Source of the DNA: JBOFIQ01 sp051654905
GTDB lineage: Bacteria; Actinomycetota; Actinomycetes; Propionibacteriales; Propionibacteriaceae
DNA length: 46,466 nt
Direction: 5' to 3'
Assembly (NCBI GenBank): GCA_051654905.1
Contig: JBOFYY010000164.1
Location: forward strand, 1-46,466
Positions 25,395-35,118 of this stretch are shown one piece after another. The position numbers and the translations under genes were made by a program. Numbering within the stretch: position 1 is the stretch's first letter; each line of letters begins with the position of its first letter. The notes beneath the pieces were generated by a model. That model did no database searches, was not told the origin of the DNA, and saw nothing but the letters and a program-made list of their open reading frames with translations.

Positions 25395-25478
25395 GAATTA
25401 AACCTCCGAGGGGAGCGATGTGATGTACCTATTGTGACTGATAACGGAACTAAAAAGGAACTATAAGTGAGGTGATAC

Positions 25479-26186
25479 TTAGCTGTGTTTTCGTAACTTA
25501 CGAAACCGCAGTCCACCGTCTGATGGAAGTAGTTGGGGATCTGCTCCGATAGGGGTCGTAGCGATAGTTTCCCCAGCCACAGCTGCGAATGCACGACGGT
25601 AGTGACTGTCGCGGAACTCATGTTTCATACGTTCACGCATCCAAGTTCGTACTGGAGCAGCCTCAACTAAACCATCTTCGCGAGGCTGTGAATCGTAGAA
25701 AACCGTCAGCATCATTTGTGAGGCGCGCGGCAACCACGGTGCGGTACGAGGCTGAAAATAGGGAATATCGAGAACTTGCCCATTGAAACGAGAATAGAAA
25801 CGCACCCGCGCACGCGGATCGCCGTGAGTACCTTTTGTTCCAATAGCTGGATGCTCAATCTCGCCAAGAATCATGCGACTACGATCTTTCCAACTATCCA
25901 AAGCTAGTGAAAATACCTTGCTACCAAGCCCTTCGCTACGTGCTTCGGGAGAGGCCGCAAGCCAAGTGATTAGCATGATGTTGCTTACTGGATCATGCTC
26001 TCCGATTACTACGGCCCCAGGGCGATCCTTCGTCGTACGTACATAGACCGTGTCAAAAATGCCTTGAGCGTAGTAGTGCAAAAACATGCGACGAGAAACG
26101 CGTTCACGGTGGCGGAAAGATGGACGAATGATGTAATCGTAGATCTCACCAATAATGTCTGGTGAGTCAACAGGTATGGCCTGCAC
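25479..26186 (-). CDS. GNAT-family N-acetyltransferase
   Basis: A 235-residue protein with a GNAT-type core: substrate strands DTVYVRTTKDRPGAVVIGEH, then AASPEARSEGLGSKVFSLAL, which corresponds to the acetyl-CoA motif (Q/RxxGxG/A), and an FYSRFNGQVLDIPYF segment at the usual late Tyr. The substrate is unknown. The start is GTG with AGGAGG 8 bases upstream. It is divergent from the fumarase gene. Confidence 0.75.
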   Translation of the reverse strand: MQAIPVDSPDIIGEIYDYIIRPSFRHRERVSRRMFLHYYAQGIFDTVYVRTTKDRPGAVVIGEHDPVSNIMLITWLAASPEARSEGLGSKVFSLALDSWKDRSRMILGEIEHPAIGTKGTHGDPRARVRFYSRFNGQVLDIPYFQPRTAPWLPRASQMMLTVFYDSQPREDGLVEAAPVRTWMRERMKHEFRDSHYRRAFAAVAGETIATTPIGADPQLLPSDGGLRFRKLRKHS

Positions 26187-26354
26187 GAGAAAAACCTCCT
26201 ACCTTCAGAGTACTAGCGATGTTGCAGAAATGCTGATTCGGGGGGCTTGATACTGCGAAATGAGTTTGTGAGAGGCTGCTCGTTCTGTGATCCGAGTATC
26301 AGAGAACGACCAGAGCGTGACAGACTGGTATAAGCAAGGAATCTAGGAGGACTC

Positions 26355-28019
26355 ATGGTTGACTTTCCATACTCGGATCTACTTCCATTAGGGGAGGATT
26401 CGACGCCGTATCGCAAGCTTACTGACGAAGGTGTGCGGGTCATTGAAGCTGGCGGCAGAAAGTTTTTGGAGGTCGATCCGTCGGCCCTTGAATTATTGTC
26501 AGAGACGGCAATGCACGACATTGCCCATTATCTACGCCCTGCGCACCTAGCTCAGTTGCGCAAGATTCTCGACGATCCCGAAGCCAGCGATAACGACAAA
26601 TTCGTAGCTTTGGATCTGATGAAGAATGCGGAAATTTCGGCGTTGGGCGTCTTGCCTATGTGCCAAGATACCGGTACTGCCATTGTGATGGGTAAGCGCG
26701 GACAGCAGGTTCTGACTGCTGGAATTGACGAAAAACCGTTGAGCCAAGGTATCGCTGAGGCTTACACCAAGCTCAACCTGCGATACTCACAAAATGCTCC
26801 CTTAACGATGTGGGAAGAAAAGAACACCGGCTGCAACCTACCGGCACAAATTGAGCTTTACTCCGACACAATTCCTGGACATGAGAACTCCTACAAGTTC
26901 TTGTTCATGGCTAAAGGTGGCGGTTCAGCTAATAAGTCTTACTTGTTCCAAGAGACTAAAGCGATCTTGAACCCTGATTCCATGATGACTTTCTTGGAAG
27001 AAAAGATTCGTTCGCTAGGAACTGCTGCCTGCCCGCCGTATCACTTGGCGATCGTTATCGGTGGAACTTCAGCAGAGTTTGCTCTTAAAACTGCTAAATA
27101 TGCGACAGCGAAATATCTAGACGAATTGCCAACTTCTGGCGATATCAGCGGACATGGTTTCCGTGACTTAGAGATGGAACAAAAGGTTCTAGAACTTACC
27201 CAGAAGATGGGCATTGGCGCCCAATTCGGTGGTAAGTACTTCTGTCACGATGTTCGCGTTATACGTTTGCCGCGACATGGTGCTTCTTTGCCAGTAGCGA
27301 TTTCAGTGTCCTGTTCAGCGGACCGTCAATGTAAAGGCAAGATCACCCCAGAGGGCGTCTTTATTGAGCAGTTGGAATTCAATCCCAGACAGTACCTGCC
27401 TGTGATTGAAGGAGAAGAAAATGCTAGTGAGGTCATTAAAATTGATCTGACTAAGCCAATGGACGAGATTCGTGCCGAACTCACTAAATATCCGGTTAAG
27501 ACTCGACTGTCTTTGACTGGAACCTTAGTCGTAGCCCGAGATATTGCGCATGCAAAGATTCGGGAACGTCTAGATGCAGGTGAGGAGATGCCGCAGTACC
27601 TTAAAGATCATCCGGTTTACTACGCTGGTCCAGCTAAGACTCCAACCGGTATGGCATCGGGTTCTTTTGGACCGACAACAGCTGGACGTATGGACTCCTA
27701 CGTGGATCAATTCCAGGCAGCCGGTGGCTCAATGGTCATGTTGGCTAAAGGCAACCGTTCCAAGCAGGTAACTGATGCTTGTGCCAAACATGGCGGGTTC
27801 TACCTAGGTTCTATTGGTGGCCCAGCTGCCCGGTTGGCGCAAGACTGCATCAAGAAGGTCGAGGTATTGGAATACCCCGAACTTGGTATGGAAGCAGTAT
27901 GGAAGATTGAGGTGGAAGACTTCCCAGCTTTCATTGTGGTTGACGATAAAGGTAATGATTTCTTTGCTTCGGTATCTCAGCCGATCATAAAAGATATTCC
28001 CATCAACAAAACGCGCTAA
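26355..28019 (+). CDS. fumA: Class I (iron-sulfur) fumarate hydratase
   Basis: A 554-residue class I fumarase, converting fumarate and water to L-malate. Both halves are in one chain: N-terminal alpha part with GVLPMCQDTGTAIV and NTGCNLPAQIELY, and the segment SCSADRQCKGKITPEG, together supplying the three Cys of the [4Fe-4S] cluster, and C-terminal beta part (AGPAKTPTGMASGSFGPTTA). Such oxygen-sensitive enzymes are common in anaerobic or facultative members of the group. TAGGAGG 8 bases before the ATG is strong. It is a single-gene unit. Confidence 0.93.
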   Translation: MVDFPYSDLLPLGEDSTPYRKLTDEGVRVIEAGGRKFLEVDPSALELLSETAMHDIAHYLRPAHLAQLRKILDDPEASDNDKFVALDLMKNAEISALGVLPMCQDTGTAIVMGKRGQQVLTAGIDEKPLSQGIAEAYTKLNLRYSQNAPLTMWEEKNTGCNLPAQIELYSDTIPGHENSYKFLFMAKGGGSANKSYLFQETKAILNPDSMMTFLEEKIRSLGTAACPPYHLAIVIGGTSAEFALKTAKYATAKYLDELPTSGDISGHGFRDLEMEQKVLELTQKMGIGAQFGGKYFCHDVRVIRLPRHGASLPVAISVSCSADRQCKGKITPEGVFIEQLEFNPRQYLPVIEGEENASEVIKIDLTKPMDEIRAELTKYPVKTRLSLTGTLVVARDIAHAKIRERLDAGEEMPQYLKDHPVYYAGPAKTPTGMASGSFGPTTAGRMDSYVDQFQAAGGSMVMLAKGNRSKQVTDACAKHGGFYLGSIGGPAARLAQDCIKKVEVLEYPELGMEAVWKIEVEDFPAFIVVDDKGNDFFASVSQPIIKDIPINKTR

Positions 28020-28027
28020 TTTAAGCT

Positions 28028-28067
28028 AGTTAGCTGAGGGATCGGTATGCCGATCCCTCAGCTAACT
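28028..28067. terminator. Perfect 18-bp hairpin between fumarase and pucR genes
   Basis: AGTTAGCTGAGGGATCGG pairs exactly with CCGATCCCTCAGCTAACT across a 4-base loop. No U-run follows on either strand. It lies at the convergent ends. Confidence 0.75.
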
Positions 28068-28112
28068 GCTGCGTTTAGGGGCTGTGCTTTGGGCAGCGAC
28101 GCTGATGTAGGA

Positions 28113-29690
28113 TCAGGCTAAGGATCTTAGCGAAAGCCACGTCAGCAAAAGAGCGTCAGCGTCGTGTATATCTAACCCAAATAGGGATGAGACTCGTCCT
28201 AATCGGTAACGAACTGTATTTGGGTGCAGAGCTAGCCGAGAAGCAGTTAGCGCAGTGTCGTGGCCAGTACCTAACCAGGTCAACAATAGCTCAGCGTAAG
28301 AGGTGCGATGAGTTTTATCGTAAGAAGTGATATCTCTAGCGGCAGTGCTCAATAATTCAGGGCGCTGTCGTAGGAATCTTTCTAGATCTTCTAACGATAG
28401 TTCGGTAGCTAGATCTAGCGATGAAGCTAGATTTCCGCGCCAAGGTTGACGGCGCAATAGCCTAAGAACTCGGTCAGTGCTGCGTCGGGCGCCTTTAATT
28501 TGGGGCGCAGAAGTAATGGATTCAGAGATAGCTGCGTTAAGAGTTAGCCCAAAAGAAGCAGCAGATTGATCAGAAATATGGGTGAGCGCGCTAGCAAGAA
28601 GATGATGTTCGTCCTCCCCGATGCCAGCTAATAATGCTCGAATCTGAACGCCTCGCAACGATACTGCTGCCGTTTCAAAACGTGATTCCAGCACTAATGT
28701 TGCAAGATCTGCTGCTTGCTGTAGCGCCGGACCTGCTGTGACATCAGGATCTGCTGGCTCTAGAGCAATTACGTAGAACGGTCCGTTATCGGACATGCCT
28801 AGTCGACGTACCCCATCTTTAGCGGGCAGGGTGGCGTCGAAAATTTGTTCGACGACGTCGCTACGGATTTGACGGCTGAGGTCTTCAGCGGAACGGGCGC
28901 GAAGTAAATGCAAAGTAGCTAAAGCTGCTATATCGGAAAGATATTCGGTAGCAGTATCAGCAAGAGTTCCAGAATCGATAACCCAGATGGATCCTAAAAG
29001 TTGCTTACCGGCTCGAACCGGAACAGCTAGTCTGTCGTAACCGCCGCCAGGTAATGCTGGAAGCCGAATAACGCTTTCGGCTCGGAATACTTGGCGATAT
29101 TGGATTTCGTTCTCAGGCATATCTGGAACTTGGCGTCCTAAAATACCTAGTTGGCGATCGTTGTCGATGGGTTGGTCTGGGAGGGTGGAATAGGCGAGGA
29201 TCCGCTGCTCAGGATCTTCGATGGCGGTAGCTCCACCGGTGGCTGCTGCAATAGCATCTGCGAGGGAGAAGAGATCTCCTACGGCCAGAGATCCTAGCCC
29301 GCTATCAGTTCCTTGAACTGCTTGGATAGCTTGAGTTATTAGCTTATCTAGGTGCAGCCATTCCAGCTCGTCATCAATGGTAAAGAGAGCTATATCGCAG
29401 CTTTCAGCGGTGGGAATAGCCTCATCGAGAGAGTTTGGTAAAGGTTTAATCATGATCGCTGAAAAACCTTTGGCAGCAGTATCGCGGATAACCTGGCTAG
29501 GGAGCTGAATGGCTCCGGGAGTAAGCAGAATACCTCCAGTTAGTTCAGGTATCGCTCGGGACGGTTCCCAGATGTGAGTATGTGAAACAGGAGTTGAAGT
29601 TTCATTTTTAGTGACTAACCGGACGCCGGCATAGCTCAAGGTGGTTACTAGTTGAGTGATGCTAGGGCGGGTTATCTTTTGTGCAATCAC
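28113..29690 (-). CDS. PucR/CdaR-type transcriptional regulator
   Basis: A 525-residue regulator. The N-terminal part (residues 1-130) is a PucR purine-catabolism-like sensor domain, the middle a GGDEF-related CdaR domain, and the C-terminus an HTH_30 domain with ALTASRLALHPNTVRYRLGR. These activate genes for catabolism of purines, amino acids or carbohydrates. It is divergent from the amino acid ABC transporter, which is the natural target. The start is GTG; GATAAT ends 7 bases before it, so the message is probably leaderless. Confidence 0.87.
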   Translation of the reverse strand: MIAQKITRPSITQLVTTLSYAGVRLVTKNETSTPVSHTHIWEPSRAIPELTGGILLTPGAIQLPSQVIRDTAAKGFSAIMIKPLPNSLDEAIPTAESCDIALFTIDDELEWLHLDKLITQAIQAVQGTDSGLGSLAVGDLFSLADAIAAATGGATAIEDPEQRILAYSTLPDQPIDNDRQLGILGRQVPDMPENEIQYRQVFRAESVIRLPALPGGGYDRLAVPVRAGKQLLGSIWVIDSGTLADTATEYLSDIAALATLHLLRARSAEDLSRQIRSDVVEQIFDATLPAKDGVRRLGMSDNGPFYVIALEPADPDVTAGPALQQAADLATLVLESRFETAAVSLRGVQIRALLAGIGEDEHHLLASALTHISDQSAASFGLTLNAAISESITSAPQIKGARRSTDRVLRLLRRQPWRGNLASSLDLATELSLEDLERFLRQRPELLSTAARDITSYDKTHRTSYAELLLTWLGTGHDTALTASRLALHPNTVRYRLGRVSSLFGLDIHDADALLLTWLSLRSLA

Positions 29691-29804
29691 ACAATAAATT
29701 ATCTCATATTAGTAGAAAAGAACAAGGTGTATCGGGGTTGTAGTGCGAGATTCTGGTAGTGCGGCACTACTGGCTAGCCGCTCTATGGGAAAGGAACGAA
29801 TGTC

Positions 29805-30731
29805 ATGAAGAAACTTTCGGTTACTTGTATGGCGGTGGCTTTGGTTGCTGTTCTTAGTGCTTGCAATGGCCCTAGTGGAACTCCGCTATCGGGAAGCAAG
29901 GAATCTGGGGCATCTGATCTGCCACAATCCTTGGCGGCAGTAAATACTACGGCCTCGTTCTACAATCAACTTCCGGCGCAAATTCAGCAGAAGGGGAAGC
30001 TAGTCGTAGGATCAGAGGTCGGGTATCCTCCCATGGAATATTACGATACTGATGGTAAGACTATTTTGGGATTCGATAAAGCCCTATCCGATGTATTATC
30101 GCAGAAATTAGGGGTTCCAGTAGAGTGGCAAAATAGTAATTTTGATGGGCTAATTACTCAACTCGATTCAGGTCGGGTTGATCTTGTGATGGCCTCGATG
30201 ATGGATTCATCAGAGCGGCAGCAAAAGGCAGACTTTGTTGATTATTATTTAGAGTCTTCTGTACTTTTAAGTAAAGCTGGCAATCCAAATAAGATTTCCA
30301 CAATGAATGATTTATGTGGAAAAAAGGCTACTGTGCAGCGGGGAACTAACCAAGAGTCGGTTATGGAAAAGCAATCAAATACTTGTGTTTCAGCTGGTAA
30401 CAAAGCGATAGAAATTCTTGCATTTGATAAAGAATCTGACGCACTACTTCAGGTAAAACAAGGAAGGGCGGTGGCGACGTTAGAGTCTGCTGCGGTAGCC
30501 GCCTACAACACTGTGCAGTCAAGTAATGCCTATGAAGTGGTATCTCAACCAGTACCGGAAACGGAATCAATTGTAGGCATTGCAGTGAGTAAGAGTAATT
30601 CTCAACTACGGGATGTACTCCAGTATGCGATGAGTGAAATTATGGCAGATGGCTCCTACGATAAAGCAATGAAGGCATATGGTCTTACGACTGGAAAGCT
30701 GCCGGAGATTGCTGTAAATGCGGGTAAATGA
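29805..30731 (+). CDS. Amino acid ABC transporter substrate-binding lipoprotein
   Basis: A 308-residue family 3 solute-binding protein. The signal peptide ends in VLSAC with lipidated Cys at 20. Domain one begins KLVVGSEVGYPPMEYYDTDG and includes FDKALSDVLSQKLGV and LDSGRVDLVMASMMDSSERQ; domain two has LCGKKATVQRGTNQESVMEK. This type captures polar amino acids at the membrane. GGAAAGGAA lies ahead of the ATG. The permease start overlaps its stop. Confidence 0.9.
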   Translation: MKKLSVTCMAVALVAVLSACNGPSGTPLSGSKESGASDLPQSLAAVNTTASFYNQLPAQIQQKGKLVVGSEVGYPPMEYYDTDGKTILGFDKALSDVLSQKLGVPVEWQNSNFDGLITQLDSGRVDLVMASMMDSSERQQKADFVDYYLESSVLLSKAGNPNKISTMNDLCGKKATVQRGTNQESVMEKQSNTCVSAGNKAIEILAFDKESDALLQVKQGRAVATLESAAVAAYNTVQSSNAYEVVSQPVPETESIVGIAVSKSNSQLRDVLQYAMSEIMADGSYDKAMKAYGLTTGKLPEIAVNAGK

Positions 30732-31612
30732 TGAGCTTGAAATCTGCACAAATTTCTAGTTCCAAAATCCAAGCAATTCCAGTAAAACATTACGGGCGTT
30801 GGTTGGCTGCTGTAGGTATTATTTCCCTGGTTATAGCTATCATAATTGCGGCGGCTCAAGCTAAAATTGATTGGAGTGTTCCAGGGCAGTATGTATTCTC
30901 TGGGCATATAATTCTAGGTGCCTTAAATACGCTATGGATATCCATATTGGCTATGATAGTAGGTATCGTATTAGGCGCGATAGCCGCTATTATGCGTACT
31001 TCTGATAATCCAGTTTTATCGTGGAGCGGGCATATATATGTATGGATTTTTAGGGGTACGCCAGTATTAGTGCAATTATTGCTTTGGTATAACTTGTCGT
31101 TAGTTTTTGAAACAGTTCCTTTTACGACTATTCCAACTAATGACGTTATGACTCCCTTCGTCGCGGCTCTTTTGGGCTTGGGGATCAACGAAGGTGCATA
31201 TATGGCAGAAATCGTGCGTGCGGGGATAGGAGCTGTGGATAACGGGCAGATTGAAGCTGCTGCAGCATTGGGAATGTCGCCGAATCTGACGATGAGTCGA
31301 GTCACTCTGCCACAAGCGCTACGAGTGATAGTTCCCCCTACGGGGAATGAATTTATCAATATGCTGAAAACGTCTTCCTTGGCATATTCCATTCAATTTG
31401 TTGAACTCTTACAAAACGCCACTCGAGTTGCTAGCCGTACACTAATGGTGATCGAAATGTTGATTACGGTATCGATTTGGTATCTACTGCTGACATCATT
31501 GTTCTCATTGGTGCAGTATGGATTAGAAAAGCGGCTAAACCAGTCAGAGGTTGGTATGGGTGGCGTATGGAATACCCTTCGTACACAGCTCACTCCGGGA
31601 CGGAATACATGA
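30728..31612 (+). CDS. Amino acid ABC transporter permease
   Basis: A 294-residue His/Glu/Gln-type ABC permease with five to six helices. The coupling EAA loop is IEAAAALGMSPNLTMSRVTL, followed by PQALRVIVPPTGNEFINM. It overlaps both the preceding stop (ATGA) and the following start, so all three subunits are translated in a coupled way. Confidence 0.92.
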   Translation: MMSLKSAQISSSKIQAIPVKHYGRWLAAVGIISLVIAIIIAAAQAKIDWSVPGQYVFSGHIILGALNTLWISILAMIVGIVLGAIAAIMRTSDNPVLSWSGHIYVWIFRGTPVLVQLLLWYNLSLVFETVPFTTIPTNDVMTPFVAALLGLGINEGAYMAEIVRAGIGAVDNGQIEAAAALGMSPNLTMSRVTLPQALRVIVPPTGNEFINMLKTSSLAYSIQFVELLQNATRVASRTLMVIEMLITVSIWYLLLTSLFSLVQYGLEKRLNQSEVGMGGVWNTLRTQLTPGRNT

Positions 31613-32394
31613 ATACCCCACAGCAAGTCGACGAAACTCCCTTAGTTCAAGCACGCGCGGTGACGAAAAAGTTTGGTTCTCTTGAGGTTCTTAAGGGAAT
31701 CGATATGGAAATTCATGCTGGGGAAGTGGCAGTACTTGTTGGCCCTTCTGGGTCAGGGAAATCTACCTTTTTGCGCTGCATCAACCATCTGGAACGAATC
31801 TCGTCAGGTACTTTACGGGTGCGGGGCCAATTAGTTGGTTATCGTGAAGCTGACGGTAAAATCTACGAACTTTCCGAGAAAGAAATTGCTGTCCAACGAG
31901 CAGGAATCGGAATGGTTTTTCAAAGGTTTAATCTCTTTCCGCATCTGACGGTGTTGCAAAACATCATGGAAGCCCCAATTCGAGTGGCTAAGATTCCTTC
32001 GGATCAAGCTGAAGGTGAAGCGCGAGAACTTCTGATCAGAGTGGGATTACCCGATAAAGCTGATGTTTATCCCAATCAGTTGTCAGGCGGGCAGCAGCAA
32101 CGGGTAGCTATTGCGCGAGCTTTAGCAATGAAACCAGAACTGATGCTTTTCGACGAACCTACTTCTGCTCTTGATCCAGAACTTGTTGGTGAAGTATTAG
32201 CGGTCATGAAAGACCTTGCTGATGATGGCATGACAATGGTTGTGGTTACTCATGAGATGGCTTTTGCTAAAGAAGTCGCAGATACGGTGTATTTCCTTGC
32301 TGATGGGGTTATTGCAGAGTCCGGGTCACCGTCACAGGTGCTAGAGAATCCGCAAGAAGCCCGTACCCGAGAGTTCCTCGCCCGAGTTCTGTGA
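31609..32394 (+). CDS. Amino acid ABC transporter ATP-binding protein
   Basis: A 261-residue ATPase: Walker A GPSGSGKST, Q-loop in MVFQRFNLFPHLTVL, signature LSGGQQQRVAIA, Walker B MLFDEPTSALD and the H-loop VVVTHEM. A short insertion after Walker A (VGYREADGKIYELSEKEIAV) is common in polar amino acid transporters of the GlnQ/ArtP kind. I chose the ATG at 31609 because it overlaps the permease stop as ATGA; the frame is open 44 codons upstream, inside the permease. Confidence 0.93.
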   Translation: MNTPQQVDETPLVQARAVTKKFGSLEVLKGIDMEIHAGEVAVLVGPSGSGKSTFLRCINHLERISSGTLRVRGQLVGYREADGKIYELSEKEIAVQRAGIGMVFQRFNLFPHLTVLQNIMEAPIRVAKIPSDQAEGEARELLIRVGLPDKADVYPNQLSGGQQQRVAIARALAMKPELMLFDEPTSALDPELVGEVLAVMKDLADDGMTMVVVTHEMAFAKEVADTVYFLADGVIAESGSPSQVLENPQEARTREFLARVL

Positions 32395-33050
32395 TGGTTG
32401 AGGTTTTACTAGCTCGTACGGATTTAGCAGAAGAACATCTCGCTGATTTATACGCTTTGCTACCTGCTTGGCGGCAAGACGCTTGCCAGCGATTACGTAG
32501 TCCGCAAGCGAAAGCAGCGTGTGTCACAGTCTATTCATTGCTTACGGTGGCGTGGCAGCAGATCTCGACGGAGTCATTGCCGGCGGTAGCGGTAGATTCG
32601 GCAGGTAAACCGAGTTTTGCACAAGATAATGGCTGGTACTTTAGTTTTTCTCATCGGAATAACTGGGTGGCAGTGGCGTTGGGAGACACTAACTTAGGTG
32701 TTGATATAAACGGCCAGATCCCTTGGAATACCGGCTTGTTCCGACGGATTGCGTCACCATTAGAGCAAGAACACTATGAAGAACTGTCTGCTAGGAATGA
32801 TTTAGCAATCGTATGGACGCGTAAAGAAGCTCTCGCTAAAAAAGATGGGCGAGGGCTAGTTGGGAAACTAACTGAACTAGATACCTTGGGAGAGAATCTA
32901 CAAACAGTAGTTAGTGATGATCCACCGCTGACGGTGAGTTTAGCTACAGCTGAACCAAGACAGGTCACTTATCGGCAGTATGACTTTAGGTCTGAAAGGT
33001 TTGTGCCATCACCGTTGACGCCGCTAGTAGCGATATCGGAAATGCTGTAA
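32391..33050 (+). CDS. 4'-phosphopantetheinyl transferase superfamily protein
   Basis: A 219-residue protein with the Sfp-type core: YFSFSHRNNWVAVALG, LGVDINGQIP and VWTRKEALAKKDGRG. It should move the phosphopantetheine arm from CoA to a Ser of a carrier protein. The first metal motif normally reads G-(V/I)-D-(V/I)-E; here the Glu is Asn, a loss of one metal ligand that could lower activity. The start is GTG overlapping the transporter ATPase stop as GTGA, an odd place for this enzyme. No carrier protein gene is in the window. Confidence 0.8.
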   Translation: MMVEVLLARTDLAEEHLADLYALLPAWRQDACQRLRSPQAKAACVTVYSLLTVAWQQISTESLPAVAVDSAGKPSFAQDNGWYFSFSHRNNWVAVALGDTNLGVDINGQIPWNTGLFRRIASPLEQEHYEELSARNDLAIVWTRKEALAKKDGRGLVGKLTELDTLGENLQTVVSDDPPLTVSLATAEPRQVTYRQYDFRSERFVPSPLTPLVAISEML

Positions 33051-33137
33051 ATAACCTTACTGCTATGCAAATAGCTAGGTGAGTTGCTGGAAAAGTGGGA
33101 TAATTTTGCTATCCAACGTGTGCGGTGAGGGGCAAGA

Positions 33138-34283
33138 ATGTCAAGTGGCGGAGTAGACTCATCGGTGATGAAAGAAACTACTAAAACTCGGGTAGCACTA
33201 GTGTTCGGTGGTCGTTCCAGCGAACATGCGATCAGTTGTGCTACGGCTGCGTCAGTGCTGGAAGCGATTGACCATACTCGCTATGAGGTTGTGCCAGTAG
33301 GGGTATCGCGTGAAGGACATTGGGTTCTGATGGACGATGATCCGGCCCCGTTGAAACTAGGTAGCGGGTCGTTGCCAGAGGTGCCAGAGTCAGATCGGGC
33401 AGTGGTGTTGCCACTATCCCAGGGAGATTCTGCATTACGGGTAGTGCGTCCGGGGGAAGTTCCGGTGGAGCTAGGCGGCGTCGATGTAGTATTCCCGCTG
33501 TTGCACGGACCTTTCGGGGAAGACGGTACGATCCAAGGGCTACTAGAGCTGGCAGGGATTCCCTATGTGGGATGTGGGGTAACCAGTTCAGCAGTAATGA
33601 TGGATAAAGCTTTCATGAAGCTAGTATTTGCTGCCGCAGGTCTACCGCAACTGCCGTATGAAGTAATTACGGATATGCAGTGGCAGCATGAACAAGCAGA
33701 GTCATTACGACGTTGCCAGGCTCTCACTTTCCCAGTTTTTGTGAAACCATCCCGCTCGGGTTCCTCGATGGGGGTCACCCGAGTAAAAGATCCAGTCGAT
33801 TTAGTAGCAGCTATTGAAGCGGCTCGGCTTCATGATCCTAAAGTTATTGTTGAAGAAGGTGCATTCCAGCCGCGGGAAATTGAATGCGGAGTACTGCAGG
33901 GACGTGCTGGGGAACCTCATCGGGTTTCTCCGGTTGGTGAAATTACAGTTTCGTCACATGATTTCTACGACTTTGAAGCAAAATATCTCGACGAAAATGC
34001 TGCTCATCTCACGATCCCAGCTCAGATTCCAGCTGAGGTTGCTGCTGAGGTTCGTCGGATTGCGCAGGTAGCTTTTACCGCCGCAGATTGTGAAGGATTA
34101 GCGCGCGTTGATTGCTTCTATGACGGTCATGGTCGAGTGATTATTAACGAAATCAACACCATGCCCGGGTTTACGCCCTACTCGATGTATCCGCAGGTGT
34201 GGGCTGCTGCAGGTTTGGCATATCCAGAACTCATCAATGAACTTATCCAGCTGGCATTGTCGCGGCGAACCGGATTGCGGTAA
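33138..34283 (+). CDS. ddl: D-alanine--D-alanine ligase
   Basis: A 381-residue ATP-grasp enzyme that makes D-Ala-D-Ala for the peptidoglycan stem. N-terminal ALVFGGRSSEHAISCATAAS, then LLHGPFGEDGTIQGLLELAG, ATP-grasp lysine region FPVFVKPSRSGSSMGVTRV, and the metal site INEINTMPGFTPYSMYP. GAGGGG precedes the ATG; an internal ATG 10 codons later is possible. The length fits actinobacterial Ddl. Confidence 0.95.
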   Translation: MSSGGVDSSVMKETTKTRVALVFGGRSSEHAISCATAASVLEAIDHTRYEVVPVGVSREGHWVLMDDDPAPLKLGSGSLPEVPESDRAVVLPLSQGDSALRVVRPGEVPVELGGVDVVFPLLHGPFGEDGTIQGLLELAGIPYVGCGVTSSAVMMDKAFMKLVFAAAGLPQLPYEVITDMQWQHEQAESLRRCQALTFPVFVKPSRSGSSMGVTRVKDPVDLVAAIEAARLHDPKVIVEEGAFQPREIECGVLQGRAGEPHRVSPVGEITVSSHDFYDFEAKYLDENAAHLTIPAQIPAEVAAEVRRIAQVAFTAADCEGLARVDCFYDGHGRVIINEINTMPGFTPYSMYPQVWAAAGLAYPELINELIQLALSRRTGLR

Positions 34284-34322
34284 TTGTTCTTCGTGTAGCT
34301 ATAAAGAGAAAAGAGTCATCAT

Positions 34323-35060
34323 ATGGGTAAGCCAATTATTGGGATTGTTTCGGGATTTTTTCATAACCCAGCTCATATGTTTCCCGGATATCCGCAGCTC
34401 TCACTTAATGAGGATTACACACGCTCGATTACCGCAGCAGGCGGCGTCGCGATCGTAATACCGATTGGGGAAGATGTTTCGGTTGCCGGTGAGGTTTTAG
34501 AGCTTGTTGATGGGTTGGTTTTCTCAGGCGGACAAGATATTGATCCGCAACTATATGGGCAGGTGGCGCGTCCACTTTGTGGTGAACCGTCACCGCTGCG
34601 CGATGATTTTGAGTTAGCGCTGATGGGTGCTGCCTTAGCTAGCGATGTACCAGTTTTTGGTATTTGTCGCGGATTGCAGTTATTAAACGTAGCTTTGGGT
34701 GGAACTCTGCACCAAGATTTGAGTGAAGCAGGAGCAACAGATCAGCACAGTTATCCGTCGCTTCCGGCACATTTACGTCATCCGGTGTCGTTTGCGGAGG
34801 GCTCATTTTTACGACGGTGGACAGACGCTGCTGAGGCGCGAGTTAACTCGTTCCACCATCAAGTAGCTGCTACCTTGGGTACCGGTTTGGTGTCGGTTGC
34901 CTCATCTCCAGATGGACTAGTAGAAGCAGTGGAACGTGACGGTGGACATGCGTTCTGCGGTGCGGTGCAATGGCACCCAGAAATGACTAGTCGCGAAGAT
35001 GAAATATCTCAGTTGTTGTTTAGAGGTTTTGTTGCCGAATGTGCGAAATTAACTGATTAA
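34323..35060 (+). CDS. Class I glutamine amidotransferase, gamma-glutamyl-GABA hydrolase-like (peptidase C26)
   Basis: A 245-residue PuuD-like hydrolase. The nucleophile Cys is in FGICRGLQLLNVALGG, with the His and Glu of the triad in VQWHPEMTS. It cleaves gamma-glutamyl amides. The gene follows ddl after 39 bases in the same direction, probably in one transcript. The true substrate is not evident. Confidence 0.87.
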   Translation: MGKPIIGIVSGFFHNPAHMFPGYPQLSLNEDYTRSITAAGGVAIVIPIGEDVSVAGEVLELVDGLVFSGGQDIDPQLYGQVARPLCGEPSPLRDDFELALMGAALASDVPVFGICRGLQLLNVALGGTLHQDLSEAGATDQHSYPSLPAHLRHPVSFAEGSFLRRWTDAAEARVNSFHHQVAATLGTGLVSVASSPDGLVEAVERDGGHAFCGAVQWHPEMTSREDEISQLLFRGFVAECAKLTD

Positions 35061-35068
35061 ATAGATAA

Positions 35069-35106
35069 CAGTGGGGGTCAAGTTCATTACGAACTGACCC
35101 CCACTG
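35069..35106. terminator. G-tract hairpin between amidotransferase and aminotransferase genes
   Basis: CAGTGGGGGTCAAGTTC pairs with GAACTGACCCCCACTG, one bulged A, 5-base loop. It lies between convergent genes and lacks a strong U-run. Confidence 0.85.
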
Positions 35107-35118
35107 CATTTGGAAAAG

